64,000 nt of DNA from the NCBI RefSeq assembly GCF_038592905.1, contig NZ_CP151943.1, positions 3,794,501 to 3,858,500 on the forward strand. Direction: 5' to 3'. Position 1 is the stretch's first letter. Each line of letters starts with the position of its first letter. Source of the stretch: Neobacillus sp. FSL H8-0543. GTDB taxonomy: Bacteria; Bacillota; Bacilli; Bacillales; Cytobacillaceae. Of the stretch, positions 54,347-63,554 are shown piece after piece. The notes below the pieces were generated by a model. That model was given only the letters and a program-made list of their open reading frames with translations. It was not told the origin of the DNA and did no database searches. Made by a program: the position numbers and the translations under genes.

Positions 54347-55543
54347 TTGCTTACTGCAAAAACAAAAACAGGTAAAACGATATGTCTCGGGTATGATTAC
54401 AAGAGAGAAACACTGCTCTATTTTCGGAATAATGAAGAGTTTATATGCCCTGTTTGCGGGGAAAGTGTTTCACTAAAATTGGGGAATCAAAGAATTTTTC
54501 ATTTTTCTCATAAAAAAGGAGGTGTTTGCAGGGAAGTCTATGAAAATGAATCGGTTTATCATATGGAGGGAAAGCGACAGCTATATCAATGGCTTATCCG
54601 CCAAAGGATTCCTTCCTCGTTAGAATATTATGATTCTGAAATTAAGCAGCGACCAGATATTATGTTTAAGCATAATGGGATGAAATACGCATTGGAATAT
54701 CAATGCTCGGCGCTTTCTGAAGAAAGTTTTTTGAAAAGAACCCAAGCCTATCTTCAACATGGTTATATCCCCCTCTGGATAATGGGGAGCAAAAATATTA
54801 AGACAAAAAGAAAAAATCTCCTAACTTTATCAAGCTTTGATTATTTGTTCTTAAGAGAATCAAGGCATCATCAATTTTTCATTCCTTCCTATTGCCCCGA
54901 AAATAGTCATTTTGTCATTCTTGGTTCAATCCAGCCTTATTCCACTAAAAATGCTTTTGCCCAAATATGTAGTTTCCCAATAAATTTGGCCGGTTTAGAT
55001 GAGATTCTTCATCCAAAGCTGATCAACCAATTGAACTTCTCTCAATGGAATCAGGAGGCAGAAAGGTATAATTTAAATTGGTCGTTCCACCCAAGTCCAG
55101 AGCAAAAGCGGTTTCTCTATGAAATCTATAATTATGGCCTCAATCTTTTCTTACTCCCGCCTGAAATTGGCTTTCCTGTTCCTCAGTCCCTTCATATCCT
55201 GACACCACCAGCCATTTGGCAAACCTATCTCTATATAGACAATTTCATCAATCTAAAGGCTGGAGACTCTATACGTCTTAATGATGTAGAAAGAAACTTT
55301 AATAAGAGAATCAAGAAAAAAGAAATTCTTATTCGAAATCATCTTCAGTTAATAGAACAAAATCCATTTGTGGCTGTGAAGGAGTATCTATTTCAACTTG
55401 AAAAACTTGGAATCCTTAAGCAAAAAGGGGGGACGATTTTTCAATTGGTTAAAAAAATTGAGATTCCGAAATCTAATCGAGAAAGAGAGGAACAGAGACG
55501 GATTTTTTTTCAAATAAATCAGAAACTCCTTTCAAAGGTATAA
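54347..55543 (+). CDS. coiA: Competence protein CoiA
   Basis: CoiA is needed for processing DNA taken up in transformation. This 398-residue protein has an N-terminal zinc-finger-like segment (CPVCGESVSLKLGNQRIFHF, then GGVC) and a PD-(D/E)xK-type nuclease core (RPDIMFKHNGMKYALEYQCS). It begins at TTG 54347 behind GAAAGGTGA. It precedes pepF, as in B. subtilis yjbF-yjbG. Confidence 0.92.
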   Translation: MLTAKTKTGKTICLGYDYKRETLLYFRNNEEFICPVCGESVSLKLGNQRIFHFSHKKGGVCREVYENESVYHMEGKRQLYQWLIRQRIPSSLEYYDSEIKQRPDIMFKHNGMKYALEYQCSALSEESFLKRTQAYLQHGYIPLWIMGSKNIKTKRKNLLTLSSFDYLFLRESRHHQFFIPSYCPENSHFVILGSIQPYSTKNAFAQICSFPINLAGLDEILHPKLINQLNFSQWNQEAERYNLNWSFHPSPEQKRFLYEIYNYGLNLFLLPPEIGFPVPQSLHILTPPAIWQTYLYIDNFINLKAGDSIRLNDVERNFNKRIKKKEILIRNHLQLIEQNPFVAVKEYLFQLEKLGILKQKGGTIFQLVKKIEIPKSNREREEQRRIFFQINQKLLSKV

Positions 55544-55685
55544 ATGAAAAGTAACATTAGGGCATAATATAAGTGGTGAATTATATTCTTTTCTCTATCA
55601 ATAAAGGAAATGAAATCGATGAAGGAGAATATTACTAAGAAGAAATTTTTTCGTAAGGCGAAAATTTTGAATGGAGGATGAAACA

Positions 55686-57506
55686 ATGGCTAATGAAACG
55701 GCAGCTGTAAAAGCTCTACCTGCTAGAAGTGAAATTTCAGTTGAGGATACTTGGAGATTAGAAGATATATTTACTACTGACCAGGAATGGGAAAGTGAAT
55801 TTCAAGAAGTGAAGAATCAAATCTCCGGAATAAAGGAGTTTGAAGGCAAATTAGGAGAAAGTGCTGATACTTTATATAAAGCACTTCAATTTCAAGATAA
55901 GCTCCTTGAGCGGATTGGAAAATTATATACATATGCGCATATGCGCTATGATCAAGATACGACTAATTCTTTTTATCAAGGGTTAGATGACAGGATGAAG
56001 AACTTGTATTCCCAGGCTGGAAGCCAATTGGCATTCATTGTTCCGGAAATCCTTTCCATTGATGAAAGCAAGGTTACCAGTTTTCTAAATGAGAAAGCGG
56101 AATTAAAGCTCTATGAACATGCCATTGCAGAAATTAACCTACAAAGACCGCATGTCCTGTCTGCAGAGGTTGAAGCGGTGTTAGCGGAAGCAAGCGAGGT
56201 TATGAACAGTTCCAGCAATACATTTGGTATGTTAAATAATGCCGATTTAAAGTTTCCTTCTATAAAGGATGAAAATGGCGAAGAAGTAGAAATCACACAT
56301 GGGCGCTATATTCGTTTCTTAGAAAGTTCAGATCAGCGGGTTCGACGTGATGCCTTTAAAGCAGTATATGATACATACGGAAATTTCCGTAACACATTTG
56401 CTAGTACGATTAGCGGTAATGTGAAAAATGATAATTTTAATGCGCGAATTAGGAAATATAATTCCGCCAGACATGCGGCACTTTCGGGCAATAATATCCC
56501 TGAAAGTGTGTATGATAACTTAGTTAATACGATTAATGAGAACCTGCATTTATTACATCGATATGTAAAGCTACGTAAAAAGGTTTTGGGGCTTAAGGAG
56601 CTCCATATGTATGACCTGTATACGCCGTTGGTAAAAGATGTAAAAATGGAAATTCCTTATAAAGAGGCTGAAAAATTAGTTGTTGAAGGATTGGCCCCAT
56701 TAGGTGAGGAATATACTAAGATTTTAAAAGAAGGTTTTGAAAATCGTTGGGTAGATGTTCATGAAAATAAAGGAAAGCGCAGTGGCGCCTATTCCTCTGG
56801 TGCTTATGGGACGAATCCGTACATCCTCATGAATTGGCAGGATAATATAAATAATTTATTTACACTTGCCCATGAGTTTGGACATTCTGTTCACAGCTAC
56901 TATACACGTAAATCACAGCCATACCCATACGGAAACTATTCGATTTTCGTTGCCGAGGTAGCTTCAACCTGTAATGAAGCCTTATTGAATGATCATTTAT
57001 TAAAGACAATAGATGATGAACAGAAACGGATATACCTTTTAAATCATTATTTAGAAGGCTTCAGGGGTACCGTGTTCCGCCAAACGATGTTTGCTGAATA
57101 TGAGCATTTAATCCACCAGAAGGCGCAAAACAATGAGGCGTTAACGGCTGATTTGTTAACAGAAGAATATTATTCCCTTAATAAAAAGTATTTTGGTGAA
57201 GAGGATATTGTAATTGATGAAGAAATTGGCTTAGAATGGTCGAGGATTCCACATTTCTATTACAATTATTATGTTTACCAATATGCTACAGGTTATAGTG
57301 CAGCGACGGCATTAAGCAAGCAAATTTTAGAAGAGGGCGAGCCTGCGGTTAAACGTTATATTGAATTCCTTAGTGCAGGAAGTTCTGACTATCCGATTGA
57401 AGTGCTCAAGAAAGCTGGAGTGGATATGACAAGTGCAGACCCGATAAGAGATGCTTGTAAAGTATTTGAAGAAAAACTGAATGAATTAGAGCAACTATTA
57501 TCATAG
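55686..57506 (+). CDS. pepF: Oligoendopeptidase F
   Basis: This 606-residue M3B cytosolic zinc peptidase cleaves short peptides. The zinc motif HEFGH is at residues 396-400 (TLAHEFGHSVHSYY), with the third ligand Glu in FVAEVASTCNEALL. The ATG at 55686 follows AATGGAGG at good spacing; the upstream in-frame ATG at 55671 overlaps that site. Overproduction of PepF in B. subtilis blocks sporulation by degrading a signalling peptide, so a link with coiA and competence is possible but unproven. Confidence 0.95.
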   Translation: MANETAAVKALPARSEISVEDTWRLEDIFTTDQEWESEFQEVKNQISGIKEFEGKLGESADTLYKALQFQDKLLERIGKLYTYAHMRYDQDTTNSFYQGLDDRMKNLYSQAGSQLAFIVPEILSIDESKVTSFLNEKAELKLYEHAIAEINLQRPHVLSAEVEAVLAEASEVMNSSSNTFGMLNNADLKFPSIKDENGEEVEITHGRYIRFLESSDQRVRRDAFKAVYDTYGNFRNTFASTISGNVKNDNFNARIRKYNSARHAALSGNNIPESVYDNLVNTINENLHLLHRYVKLRKKVLGLKELHMYDLYTPLVKDVKMEIPYKEAEKLVVEGLAPLGEEYTKILKEGFENRWVDVHENKGKRSGAYSSGAYGTNPYILMNWQDNINNLFTLAHEFGHSVHSYYTRKSQPYPYGNYSIFVAEVASTCNEALLNDHLLKTIDDEQKRIYLLNHYLEGFRGTVFRQTMFAEYEHLIHQKAQNNEALTADLLTEEYYSLNKKYFGEEDIVIDEEIGLEWSRIPHFYYNYYVYQYATGYSAATALSKQILEEGEPAVKRYIEFLSAGSSDYPIEVLKKAGVDMTSADPIRDACKVFEEKLNELEQLLS

Positions 57507-57510
57507 AAAT

Positions 57511-57547
57511 AAGGGATGGTGCAAAACAAGCACCATCCCTTAAATTT
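57511..57547 (+). terminator. pepF terminator
   Basis: The stem AAGGGATGGTGC / GCACCATCCCTT is followed by TAAATTTT. Confidence 0.82.
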
Positions 57548-57551
57548 TAGT

Positions 57552-57725
57552 CTAAAATCCTCTAAATCGTTTCCGATCATTGATGTAGAAGAGCAGCACA
57601 AAAATAGAAATAAACAATAGCGGAATACTGAGCAGTATGGGAAAGACTTTCATCAATGCAAGAATATATAGGAAAAAGGCTGTGACAAAAAAAAGGGACA
57701 TAAGGACAAGAGGCAATTTGTTCAT
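57552..57725 (-). CDS. Small two-helix membrane protein (57 aa)
   Basis: MNKLPLVLMSLFFVTAFFLY followed by a second hydrophobic stretch (FPILLSIPLLFISIFVLLFY) and NDRKRFRGF indicates two transmembrane helices with a basic cytosolic end. The ATG at 57725 follows AAAGGTGG; an in-frame GTG at 57737 contains that site. I do not recognise the family. Confidence 0.65.
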   Translation of the reverse strand: MNKLPLVLMSLFFVTAFFLYILALMKVFPILLSIPLLFISIFVLLFYINDRKRFRGF

Positions 57726-57792
57726 CAAGCAATCCACCTTTTATAAGCTATTTATCTTTAGTGTATTGTCCAACCCCCGATAATATGATATT

Positions 57793-57854
57793 TTGACAAT
57801 AATGTGAAATAACACACAAACACATTGTCAATGTATTCAATCCCATGGTATATT
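57793..57854 (+). promoter_or_regulatory. roxS promoter and candidate redox operator
   Basis: The -35 TTGTCA (57825-57830) and -10 TATATT (57849-57854) are 18 bases apart and lead to a start at 57861. Upstream, TGTGA-AATAAC-ACACA (57803-57818) resembles FNR/Rex-type sites, and TTGACAAT (57793-57800) is a perfect inverse of ATTGTCAA (57824-57831). RoxS is controlled by ResD and Rex in B. subtilis, so this is a plausible binding region. Confidence 0.65.
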
Positions 57855-57860
57855 CTATAC

Positions 57861-57975
57861 GTGAAGTTGATCACAACAAACATATACCCCTTTGTTTGAC
57901 CGTGAAAAATTTCTCCCATCCCCTTTGTTCGTATTTATAGAAAAAGACCTTGCAGCTGTAACTGCAGGGTCTTTT
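57861..57975 (+). ncRNA. roxS: Small regulatory RNA RoxS (RsaE)
   Basis: The 115-base sequence contains both conserved C-rich seeds of the RsaE/RoxS family, AACAAACATATACCCCTTTG and TTTCTCCCATCCCCTTTGTT, and ends in a Rho-independent terminator AAAGACC-TGCAG / CTGCA-GGTCTTTT. It lies between pepF and spxH, the same place as in B. subtilis. RoxS is an antisense regulator of central-metabolism mRNAs that responds to nitric oxide and NADH/NAD state. Confidence 0.92.
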
Positions 57976-58000
57976 CATATTTATTGACAAATAATAGATA

Positions 58001-58030
58001 AAATAAAAAAGCCTGGATTTTTTACATCCA
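58001..58030 (-). terminator. spxH-yjbI terminator
   Basis: On the minus strand TGGAT-gtaaaaa-ATCCA is followed by GGCTTTTTTATTT. Confidence 0.55.
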
Positions 58031-58037
58031 AACTCCT

Positions 58038-58907
58038 TTAATCTTCGATATATCGCCAGAAGGTCCCGTATTTTGCGGGAACCTGCTCAACTTTTTGTAG
58101 TAACAGCAGTTTTTTCATTTCTCGTTCAACTTGCGGAATCGATTTGTTATAAACAACAGCGATTTCTTTTGCAGCCACAAATTTAAAAATTTTAATGAAA
58201 GATTCTAATGGTGGCGGCTGTGATTGGATCGGTCTTTCTGACAGCATTTCCTCCATTATTTGTACATAAATTTCGTACGGATAGGTACCCGTAATCTTAA
58301 TTCCCTCATCCTCAACATTCTCATTAAAGAAAACGAGAGTTGGTATTTCCTGTACGTCCATTTCAGAAGTGATTTTTAGATCACATTGGAAGGCTTTAGC
58401 AGCACTTTCCGAATGAATATCATTAATAAATTCCTCAACATCTAATCCAAGGCTCCTTGCACAATCTACTAATACATTAAGATTAGAAATATTTTGTTTG
58501 TCCAAAAATAGTAGTTCTTGCAGCTTTCGAAGAAATCGGATTCCGGCACGTCGCCCCTGTAGTTCAGCTGCTTTTAAGGCGATAGAGACATTATGAGGCG
58601 TATCAATTGGGTTCTCAAGCCATAGGGTGCCATCACAAGACATCCCTGATCTGCTTGCCGTCTTTTCCCATGTTTCCGCGATCGTTTCATAATTCTTCTT
58701 TTTACTTAAATTTAAATTTGAGATTCGTCCGCTAAGCACATGCCTAATGGAAAAATACCGACCATATTCAATTTGTAGCTTTTTTACGATTGGTTCAAGT
58801 GCCCAGCATTCAGGACATAAGGGGTCAATAAACATGTATATTTCAATTGGCTTTTTATCATTGCCGTGGCAATGATGCTTCGGGCCCTGGGTTCCCATAT
58901 TCGTCAC
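58038..58907 (-). CDS. spxH: ClpXP adaptor protein SpxH (YjbH)
   Basis: This 289-residue DsbA/thioredoxin-fold protein has CPEC at residues 31-34 ([16 protein letters not shown]) and a His-rich N-terminus (HHCHGND). SpxH binds Spx and speeds its degradation by ClpXP. Zinc loss or aggregation under stress releases Spx. The GTG start at 58907 overlaps the yjbI stop (GTGA) with CAGGAG at proper spacing; an ATG at 58898 is the alternative. Confidence 0.93.
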   Translation of the reverse strand: MTNMGTQGPKHHCHGNDKKPIEIYMFIDPLCPECWALEPIVKKLQIEYGRYFSIRHVLSGRISNLNLSKKKNYETIAETWEKTASRSGMSCDGTLWLENPIDTPHNVSIALKAAELQGRRAGIRFLRKLQELLFLDKQNISNLNVLVDCARSLGLDVEEFINDIHSESAAKAFQCDLKITSEMDVQEIPTLVFFNENVEDEGIKITGTYPYEIYVQIMEEMLSERPIQSQPPPLESFIKIFKFVAAKEIAVVYNKSIPQVEREMKKLLLLQKVEQVPAKYGTFWRYIED

Positions 58908-59311
58908 GAAATATCTCCTGCTTTTTCAATAGTGTCAGGTGTGTTAATCATATGCTGGGCGGTGAGATGGAGCCTTGAATAGAATTCGTCCCTGACAGGA
59001 CCTTGTAAGCCAGTCTTGTCCATTGCCTGAGTCATACAAGATAACCATGCTGTTGCACGAGTTGGGGTAACAGGAAAAGGTAAGTGCCTTGCACGCATCA
59101 TCGGATGACCATGCTCCTCTGAATATAATGAAGGCCCCCCAAGATATTGTGTTAAAAATTGCTTTTGTTTGCGGGCAATTTCGGTAAATTCATTTGGAAA
59201 GATTGGAGCTAGATCAGGATGTTGACCAACCAGACCATAAAAAGTGTCCACAAGGCGGTGTAATACTTCTTCGCCGATCACCTCAAAGGGTGCAGCCTTC
59301 TTCTCCATCAT
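58904..59311 (-). CDS. yjbI: Group II truncated haemoglobin (YjbI)
   Basis: This 135-residue 2-on-2 globin ([75 protein letters not shown]) is of the HbO type. It is coupled to spxH by a 4-base overlap. Globins of this class handle oxygen or peroxide/nitric oxide chemistry, and the pairing with a thiol-stress adaptor is conserved in bacilli. Confidence 0.93.
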   Translation of the reverse strand: MMEKKAAPFEVIGEEVLHRLVDTFYGLVGQHPDLAPIFPNEFTEIARKQKQFLTQYLGGPSLYSEEHGHPMMRARHLPFPVTPTRATAWLSCMTQAMDKTGLQGPVRDEFYSRLHLTAQHMINTPDTIEKAGDIS

Positions 59312-59473
59312 GTTGACAACTCCTTTTAATATGCTTTGTATTTATATTTTATCAATGCGATTTTCATATCTCAAATAAACCGCCTAGAAAATATAAATTC
59401 CAAACATCTCCACCGTATTAATATACACGAAAATCCGCTAGTTTCTTGGAATCATGATGGAATCAGTGATTAA

Positions 59474-60064
59474 TTAGTAATTACTGGTTATTTTTTTTTT
59501 ATGGCGATAAAAACGACGTATTTTATTTTCGGTTGTCCGCTGGGGAATAGTATGTTGATTAAGTAACTCTAGAAATATTTGTTGTCCCAAATGATAATCC
59601 TGGGCCTCGTATTCTAATTCATAGTCCTCTTTATTTAAATAAAGGCTATGATCAAATACAAGTAAACCATTCTTATAAGGGATTTCTACCCTTTTTGTAA
59701 CTAGTGAACCAAAATATTCAACATCCGTAAAGGAAACAGCCATACTGGTTAAGCGATCGTAAATAATCCCCCTTGGTAGAATCCCATTTTTAATGGCTGC
59801 AGAAAATTCCTCTTCATTTAAAATCTGAGTTGTTTCAAGAAGCCCTATTTGATGAGGCTGTTTTAGTGTCATTTCATAAATATTCTCTTTAACTCTTATC
59901 CTTAGTGCTGACTCTTTATGTTTCAACGCAAAATCGGGTGTATCAAAGTAATGATTTTCTTGGCTGAATATTTGGGTTTCTGTTATCTTGAATGTATCCA
60001 GCAATTTTTCGTATTCACTTTTTGTAAGCATATTTTTAAATTCAATTTCAATTGTTTCAGACAT
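59474..60064 (-). CDS. yjbK: CYTH domain protein (YjbK)
   Basis: This 196-residue CYTH (triphosphate tunnel) protein has the ExExK motif near its start (ETIEIEFKNML), several Arg/Lys/Glu strands (ALRIRVKE, YEMTLKQP, YELEYEAQD), and a basic tail. Such proteins hydrolyse inorganic triphosphate or related compounds. The ATG at 60064 follows AGAAAGGAATGG. It is divergent from the ppGpp synthetase gene, as in B. subtilis yjbK-yjbL/M. Confidence 0.9.
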   Translation of the reverse strand: MSETIEIEFKNMLTKSEYEKLLDTFKITETQIFSQENHYFDTPDFALKHKESALRIRVKENIYEMTLKQPHQIGLLETTQILNEEEFSAAIKNGILPRGIIYDRLTSMAVSFTDVEYFGSLVTKRVEIPYKNGLLVFDHSLYLNKEDYELEYEAQDYHLGQQIFLELLNQHTIPQRTTENKIRRFYRHKKKITSNY

Positions 60065-60216
60065 TTTGTTCCATTCCTTTCTGCATATGCTTTTCATTCT
60101 ATCTTAAGACATATTCAAACTGCAATCCTTGGGAGAAATGGGAAGAATATGCTAAAATAATAGAGTGAAAGCAAATGGGAATTTTTTATATAATCTTGTT
60201 TCGTTGAGGTGGAAGG

Positions 60217-60855
60217 ATGAAGCACTGGGACAAATTTTTAGCCCCGTATAAGCAAGCGGTTGGGGAGCTCAAAGTAAAATTAAAAGGGATGAGAGGTCAA
60301 TTTGAACTGATTTCTACTCATTCGCCGATTGAATTTGTTACTGGCAGAGTAAAGCCAATCGCAAGTATTCTTGATAAGGCTAATCAAAAAGGCATTCCAT
60401 TAAATAAATTAGAAGAGGAAATGCAGGATATAGCAGGGATGCGAATCATGTGTCAATTCGTGGACGATATCCATCATGTGGTAAGTCTGTTAAGAAGCCG
60501 CAATGATTTGGAAGTTGTTGAGGAAAGGGATTATATTTCACATAAAAAGACAAGTGGCTACCGCTCTTATCATGTTGTTATAAGATATCCTGTTCAAACA
60601 ATCCAAGGGGAAAAAAAGATTCTTGCAGAGATACAAATTAGGACTTTAGCGATGAATTTTTGGGCGACAACTGAACATACGCTAAATTATAAGTATAAAG
60701 GGGTTTTTCCTACAGATATTCAAATGAGGCTGAAACGGGCAGCGGAAGCAGCATTTAGGCTTGATGAGGAAATGTCCTTAATTCGCGGAGAAATTCAAGA
60801 TGCACAAGCATTCTTTACAAGAAAGAAAGAGCTAAAACAAGAAGAGAAAGATTAA
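60217..60855 (+). CDS. Small alarmone synthetase, GTP pyrophosphokinase (YjbM/SasB/RelQ)
   Basis: This 212-residue single-domain RelA/SpoT synthetase makes (p)ppGpp. It has KPIASILDKANQKGIPLN, DIAGMRIMCQFVDDI, SGYRSYHVVIRYP and EIQIRTLAMNFWATTEH and no HD hydrolase domain, matching SasB (YjbM). It starts an apparent operon with NAD kinase (42-base gap) and the pseudouridine synthase (22-base gap), as in B. subtilis. Confidence 0.94.
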   Translation: MKHWDKFLAPYKQAVGELKVKLKGMRGQFELISTHSPIEFVTGRVKPIASILDKANQKGIPLNKLEEEMQDIAGMRIMCQFVDDIHHVVSLLRSRNDLEVVEERDYISHKKTSGYRSYHVVIRYPVQTIQGEKKILAEIQIRTLAMNFWATTEHTLNYKYKGVFPTDIQMRLKRAAEAAFRLDEEMSLIRGEIQDAQAFFTRKKELKQEEKD

Positions 60856-60897
60856 TAGCTCATTTGCCAGCAAACCATACTACAAGGAGAAAAAATC

Positions 60898-61698
60898 ATG
60901 AAATTTGCCATTACCTCCAAAGGAGATCAGAAATCAAATATCCTAATGCACAAGATGAGGACCTATTTACTTGATTTTGATCTTATTTATGATGAGGACC
61001 AGCCAGATATAGTCGTTTCGATTGGCGGGGACGGAACACTTCTTTATGCCTTCCACCGCTATAGCAGCCGCTTGGATAAAACGGCCTTTGTCGGGATACA
61101 TACTGGACATCTTGGTTTTTATGCTGATTGGACACCAGAAGAAATTGAAAAGCTAGTCATTGCAATTGCTAAAACGCCCTATCAGGTTGTTGAATACCCT
61201 CTCCTTGAAGTGATTATTAGATATCAGCATGCAGGCAAGGAATCACGATATCTTGCTTTAAATGAATCAACGGTTAAAAGTGTTGAAGGGACATTAGTCA
61301 TGGATGTTGAAATCAGAGGCCAGCACTTTGAACGCTTTCGCGGTGACGGGCTTTGTGTTTCAACTCCTTCTGGCAGTACAGCCTATAATAAAGCACTTGG
61401 AGGAGCAATCATCCATCCGTCCATTCCAGCGCTCCAAGTGGCAGAAATGGCCTCGATTAATAACAGGGTGTTTCGAACCGTCGGATCGCCTCTTATCCTT
61501 CCAGCGCATCATACTTGTATGTTAAAGCCGGTTAATCGTGTTGATTTCCAGGTGACTGTTGATCACCTGACACTGTTGCATAAGGATGTAAAATCAATAC
61601 AATTCAGGGTCCCGGATGAAAGAATTCGCTTTGCCCGTTTCCGTCCCTTCCCTTTTTGGAAAAGAGTACATGATTCCTTTATATCCGATTCTGATTAA
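60898..61698 (+). CDS. ppnK: NAD kinase
   Basis: NAD kinase makes NADP from NAD and ATP or polyphosphate. This 266-residue enzyme has [10 protein letters not shown] (residues 43-52), ALNESTVKS (NE motif) and [14 protein letters not shown]. It is second in the yjbMNO-type operon. Start: ATG after ACAAGGAG. Confidence 0.96.
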   Translation: MKFAITSKGDQKSNILMHKMRTYLLDFDLIYDEDQPDIVVSIGGDGTLLYAFHRYSSRLDKTAFVGIHTGHLGFYADWTPEEIEKLVIAIAKTPYQVVEYPLLEVIIRYQHAGKESRYLALNESTVKSVEGTLVMDVEIRGQHFERFRGDGLCVSTPSGSTAYNKALGGAIIHPSIPALQVAEMASINNRVFRTVGSPLILPAHHTCMLKPVNRVDFQVTVDHLTLLHKDVKSIQFRVPDERIRFARFRPFPFWKRVHDSFISDSD

Positions 61699-61720
61699 AT
61701 TTTAGTCCGGAGGCAAAAAC

Positions 61721-62620
61721 ATGCAATCGCGTTTTCAACTTCATTGGATTGTGGAGCAAGGGTATGCAGGAAGTCTGTTAAAGGAATTTCTTAAGGAAAA
61801 AGAAATATCTCGAACAGCCTTAACAGATATCAAATTTAATAGCGGAAAAATTCTGGTAAATGACAAGGAAGTTAACGTTCGTTTTCGTCTGTGTCATGGT
61901 GATAAGGTAACGATTATATTTCCTCCTGAGAATCCGAGTGAAGGGTTAAAAGGTGAAAACATTCCTCTAGATATTCTGTTTGAGGATGAGTTTTTGCTCG
62001 TTATTAATAAACCGCCAGGAATGAGTACGATACCATCCCGTGAGCATCCAAGCGGGAGCCTTGCTAATGCATTAGTGGGATATTATCACAAAATAGGCAT
62101 CGAAGCGACTTCACACATTGTTACTCGCTTAGATCGTGATACATCAGGGCTTGTCCTAATTGCTAAACATCGCCATGTTCATCACTTAATTAGTAAACAG
62201 CAGCAACGCGGTATGGTAAAAAGGATATATGAAGCCCTTGCTCAAGGAAGAATCGAGCAGCAAAAAGGTACAATTGAGCATCCAATAGGCAGAAGAGATG
62301 ACAGCATAATTGAGCGGGAAGTCCGGTCTGACGGTCAATATGCCTGTACACATTTTAATGTAATCGGTAGACATAAGGATTTTACCCATGTCGAGCTTCA
62401 GTTAGAGACCGGCAGAACTCATCAAATCAGAGTTCATATGTCCTTTATTGGTCATCCGTTAGTAGGTGATGATTTATATGGTGGAGATACAGCCATTATT
62501 GAACGCCAAGCCCTTCATTGTAAAAGCATCAAATTTACTCATCCATTTACCCGTCAGGAAATGATCTTATTAGCACCGCTCCCTACAGATTTGGATTGTA
62601 TTATAAAGGCTGACTCTTAA
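61721..62620 (+). CDS. RluA family pseudouridine synthase (YjbO)
   Basis: This 299-residue enzyme has an N-terminal S4-like RNA-binding segment (LKEFLKEKEISRTALTDIKF) and the RluA catalytic motif TRLDRDTSGLVLIAKH (catalytic Asp near residue 137), then ETGRTHQIRVHMSFIGHPLVG. It isomerises uridines in rRNA or tRNA; the exact target site is not deducible. It is third in the operon and followed by a terminator. Confidence 0.94.
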   Translation: MQSRFQLHWIVEQGYAGSLLKEFLKEKEISRTALTDIKFNSGKILVNDKEVNVRFRLCHGDKVTIIFPPENPSEGLKGENIPLDILFEDEFLLVINKPPGMSTIPSREHPSGSLANALVGYYHKIGIEATSHIVTRLDRDTSGLVLIAKHRHVHHLISKQQQRGMVKRIYEALAQGRIEQQKGTIEHPIGRRDDSIIEREVRSDGQYACTHFNVIGRHKDFTHVELQLETGRTHQIRVHMSFIGHPLVGDDLYGGDTAIIERQALHCKSIKFTHPFTRQEMILLAPLPTDLDCIIKADS

Positions 62621-62640
62621 TGAAGAGATCAGCCTTTTAT
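62606..62640 (+). terminator. Terminator of the yjbM-ppnK-yjbO operon
   Basis: The stem AAGGCTGACTCTT / AAGAGATCAGCCTT is followed by TTAT, beginning inside the last codons. Confidence 0.8.
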
Positions 62641-62701
62641 CCCTTGAATATTGTAGATTTCCTAGGAAATTTGTAGGTATTTGTAGAAATTTCATCACTT
62701 T

Positions 62702-63442
62702 TTAAGCAAAACTTTTAAACTTTTCCTCTATATATGGCATAGTAGAAGCTACCGAAACGGTTTCCATTTCTGGGTATCTAAGTGCCGTCAGCTTTCCACC
62801 AAAGACAGCTCCTGTATCTATGTTTATGGTATTGTTGATTGTTCTGGGCTCTCTTACTGGTGTATGACCATATACGATGGTCGCAGTGCCTGTATACTCC
62901 TTAGCCCAATCCCTTCTAATTGGGGAGCCATCAGGATGTTTTTCACCGGTAATATCTCCATAAAGGACAAAGGTTTTCACTTTTGAATTTGATTTGCCAA
63001 TCAAGTCTTCGTTAATTCCTGCATGAGCAATAACAAGCTTCTTTTTGTCTAATACTAAATGCAGTGGGACACCTTCATATAGTTCAATAAATTTATTGCG
63101 GATGGAATGCTGCTCACGCTTGTTTAATGATTTATACTCGGCAACCGTTGTTTCAAGTCCATGTGTTTCCTGAACCTTGCGACCGAGAAAATAGCGATAT
63201 AGTTTATTGCAATGGTTTCCTGGTGTGTAATAGGCTTTTTTCTGGTCCATGACGAGACGCCAAACTATTTCTGCCACCTGTAATGAAGCAGGACCCCGAT
63301 CGGTTAAATCGCCAACAAAACCTAACACCCTTTGATCAGGGTGAAGCGGTATCCCGCTATCCCAGTAATAGCCGAGCTGAACTGTAAGCTTTTTGAATTC
63401 TGGTAAACAACCATGGATGTCTCCGATGATATCAATTTTCAT
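62702..63442 (-). CDS. prpE: Bis(5'-nucleosyl)-tetraphosphatase PrpE
   Basis: This 246-residue metallophosphatase has the order [37 protein letters not shown] and YGHTP. B. subtilis PrpE hydrolyses Ap4A asymmetrically and also acts as a protein phosphatase affecting germination. It is convergent with the yjbO homologue and divergent from the antiporter gene. Confidence 0.93.
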   Translation of the reverse strand: MKIDIIGDIHGCLPEFKKLTVQLGYYWDSGIPLHPDQRVLGFVGDLTDRGPASLQVAEIVWRLVMDQKKAYYTPGNHCNKLYRYFLGRKVQETHGLETTVAEYKSLNKREQHSIRNKFIELYEGVPLHLVLDKKKLVIAHAGINEDLIGKSNSKVKTFVLYGDITGEKHPDGSPIRRDWAKEYTGTATIVYGHTPVREPRTINNTINIDTGAVFGGKLTALRYPEMETVSVASTMPYIEEKFKSFA

Positions 63443-63554
63443 TGGATGGTTACTTCCTTTCGTTAAACGGACGCTTGCGCCTTTTGTTCTTTATTTTCTG
63501 TGTTTTTGTGTATTTTTATAAAAATTTCTTTTTTGTAGAGGAGGAGGATGAATC

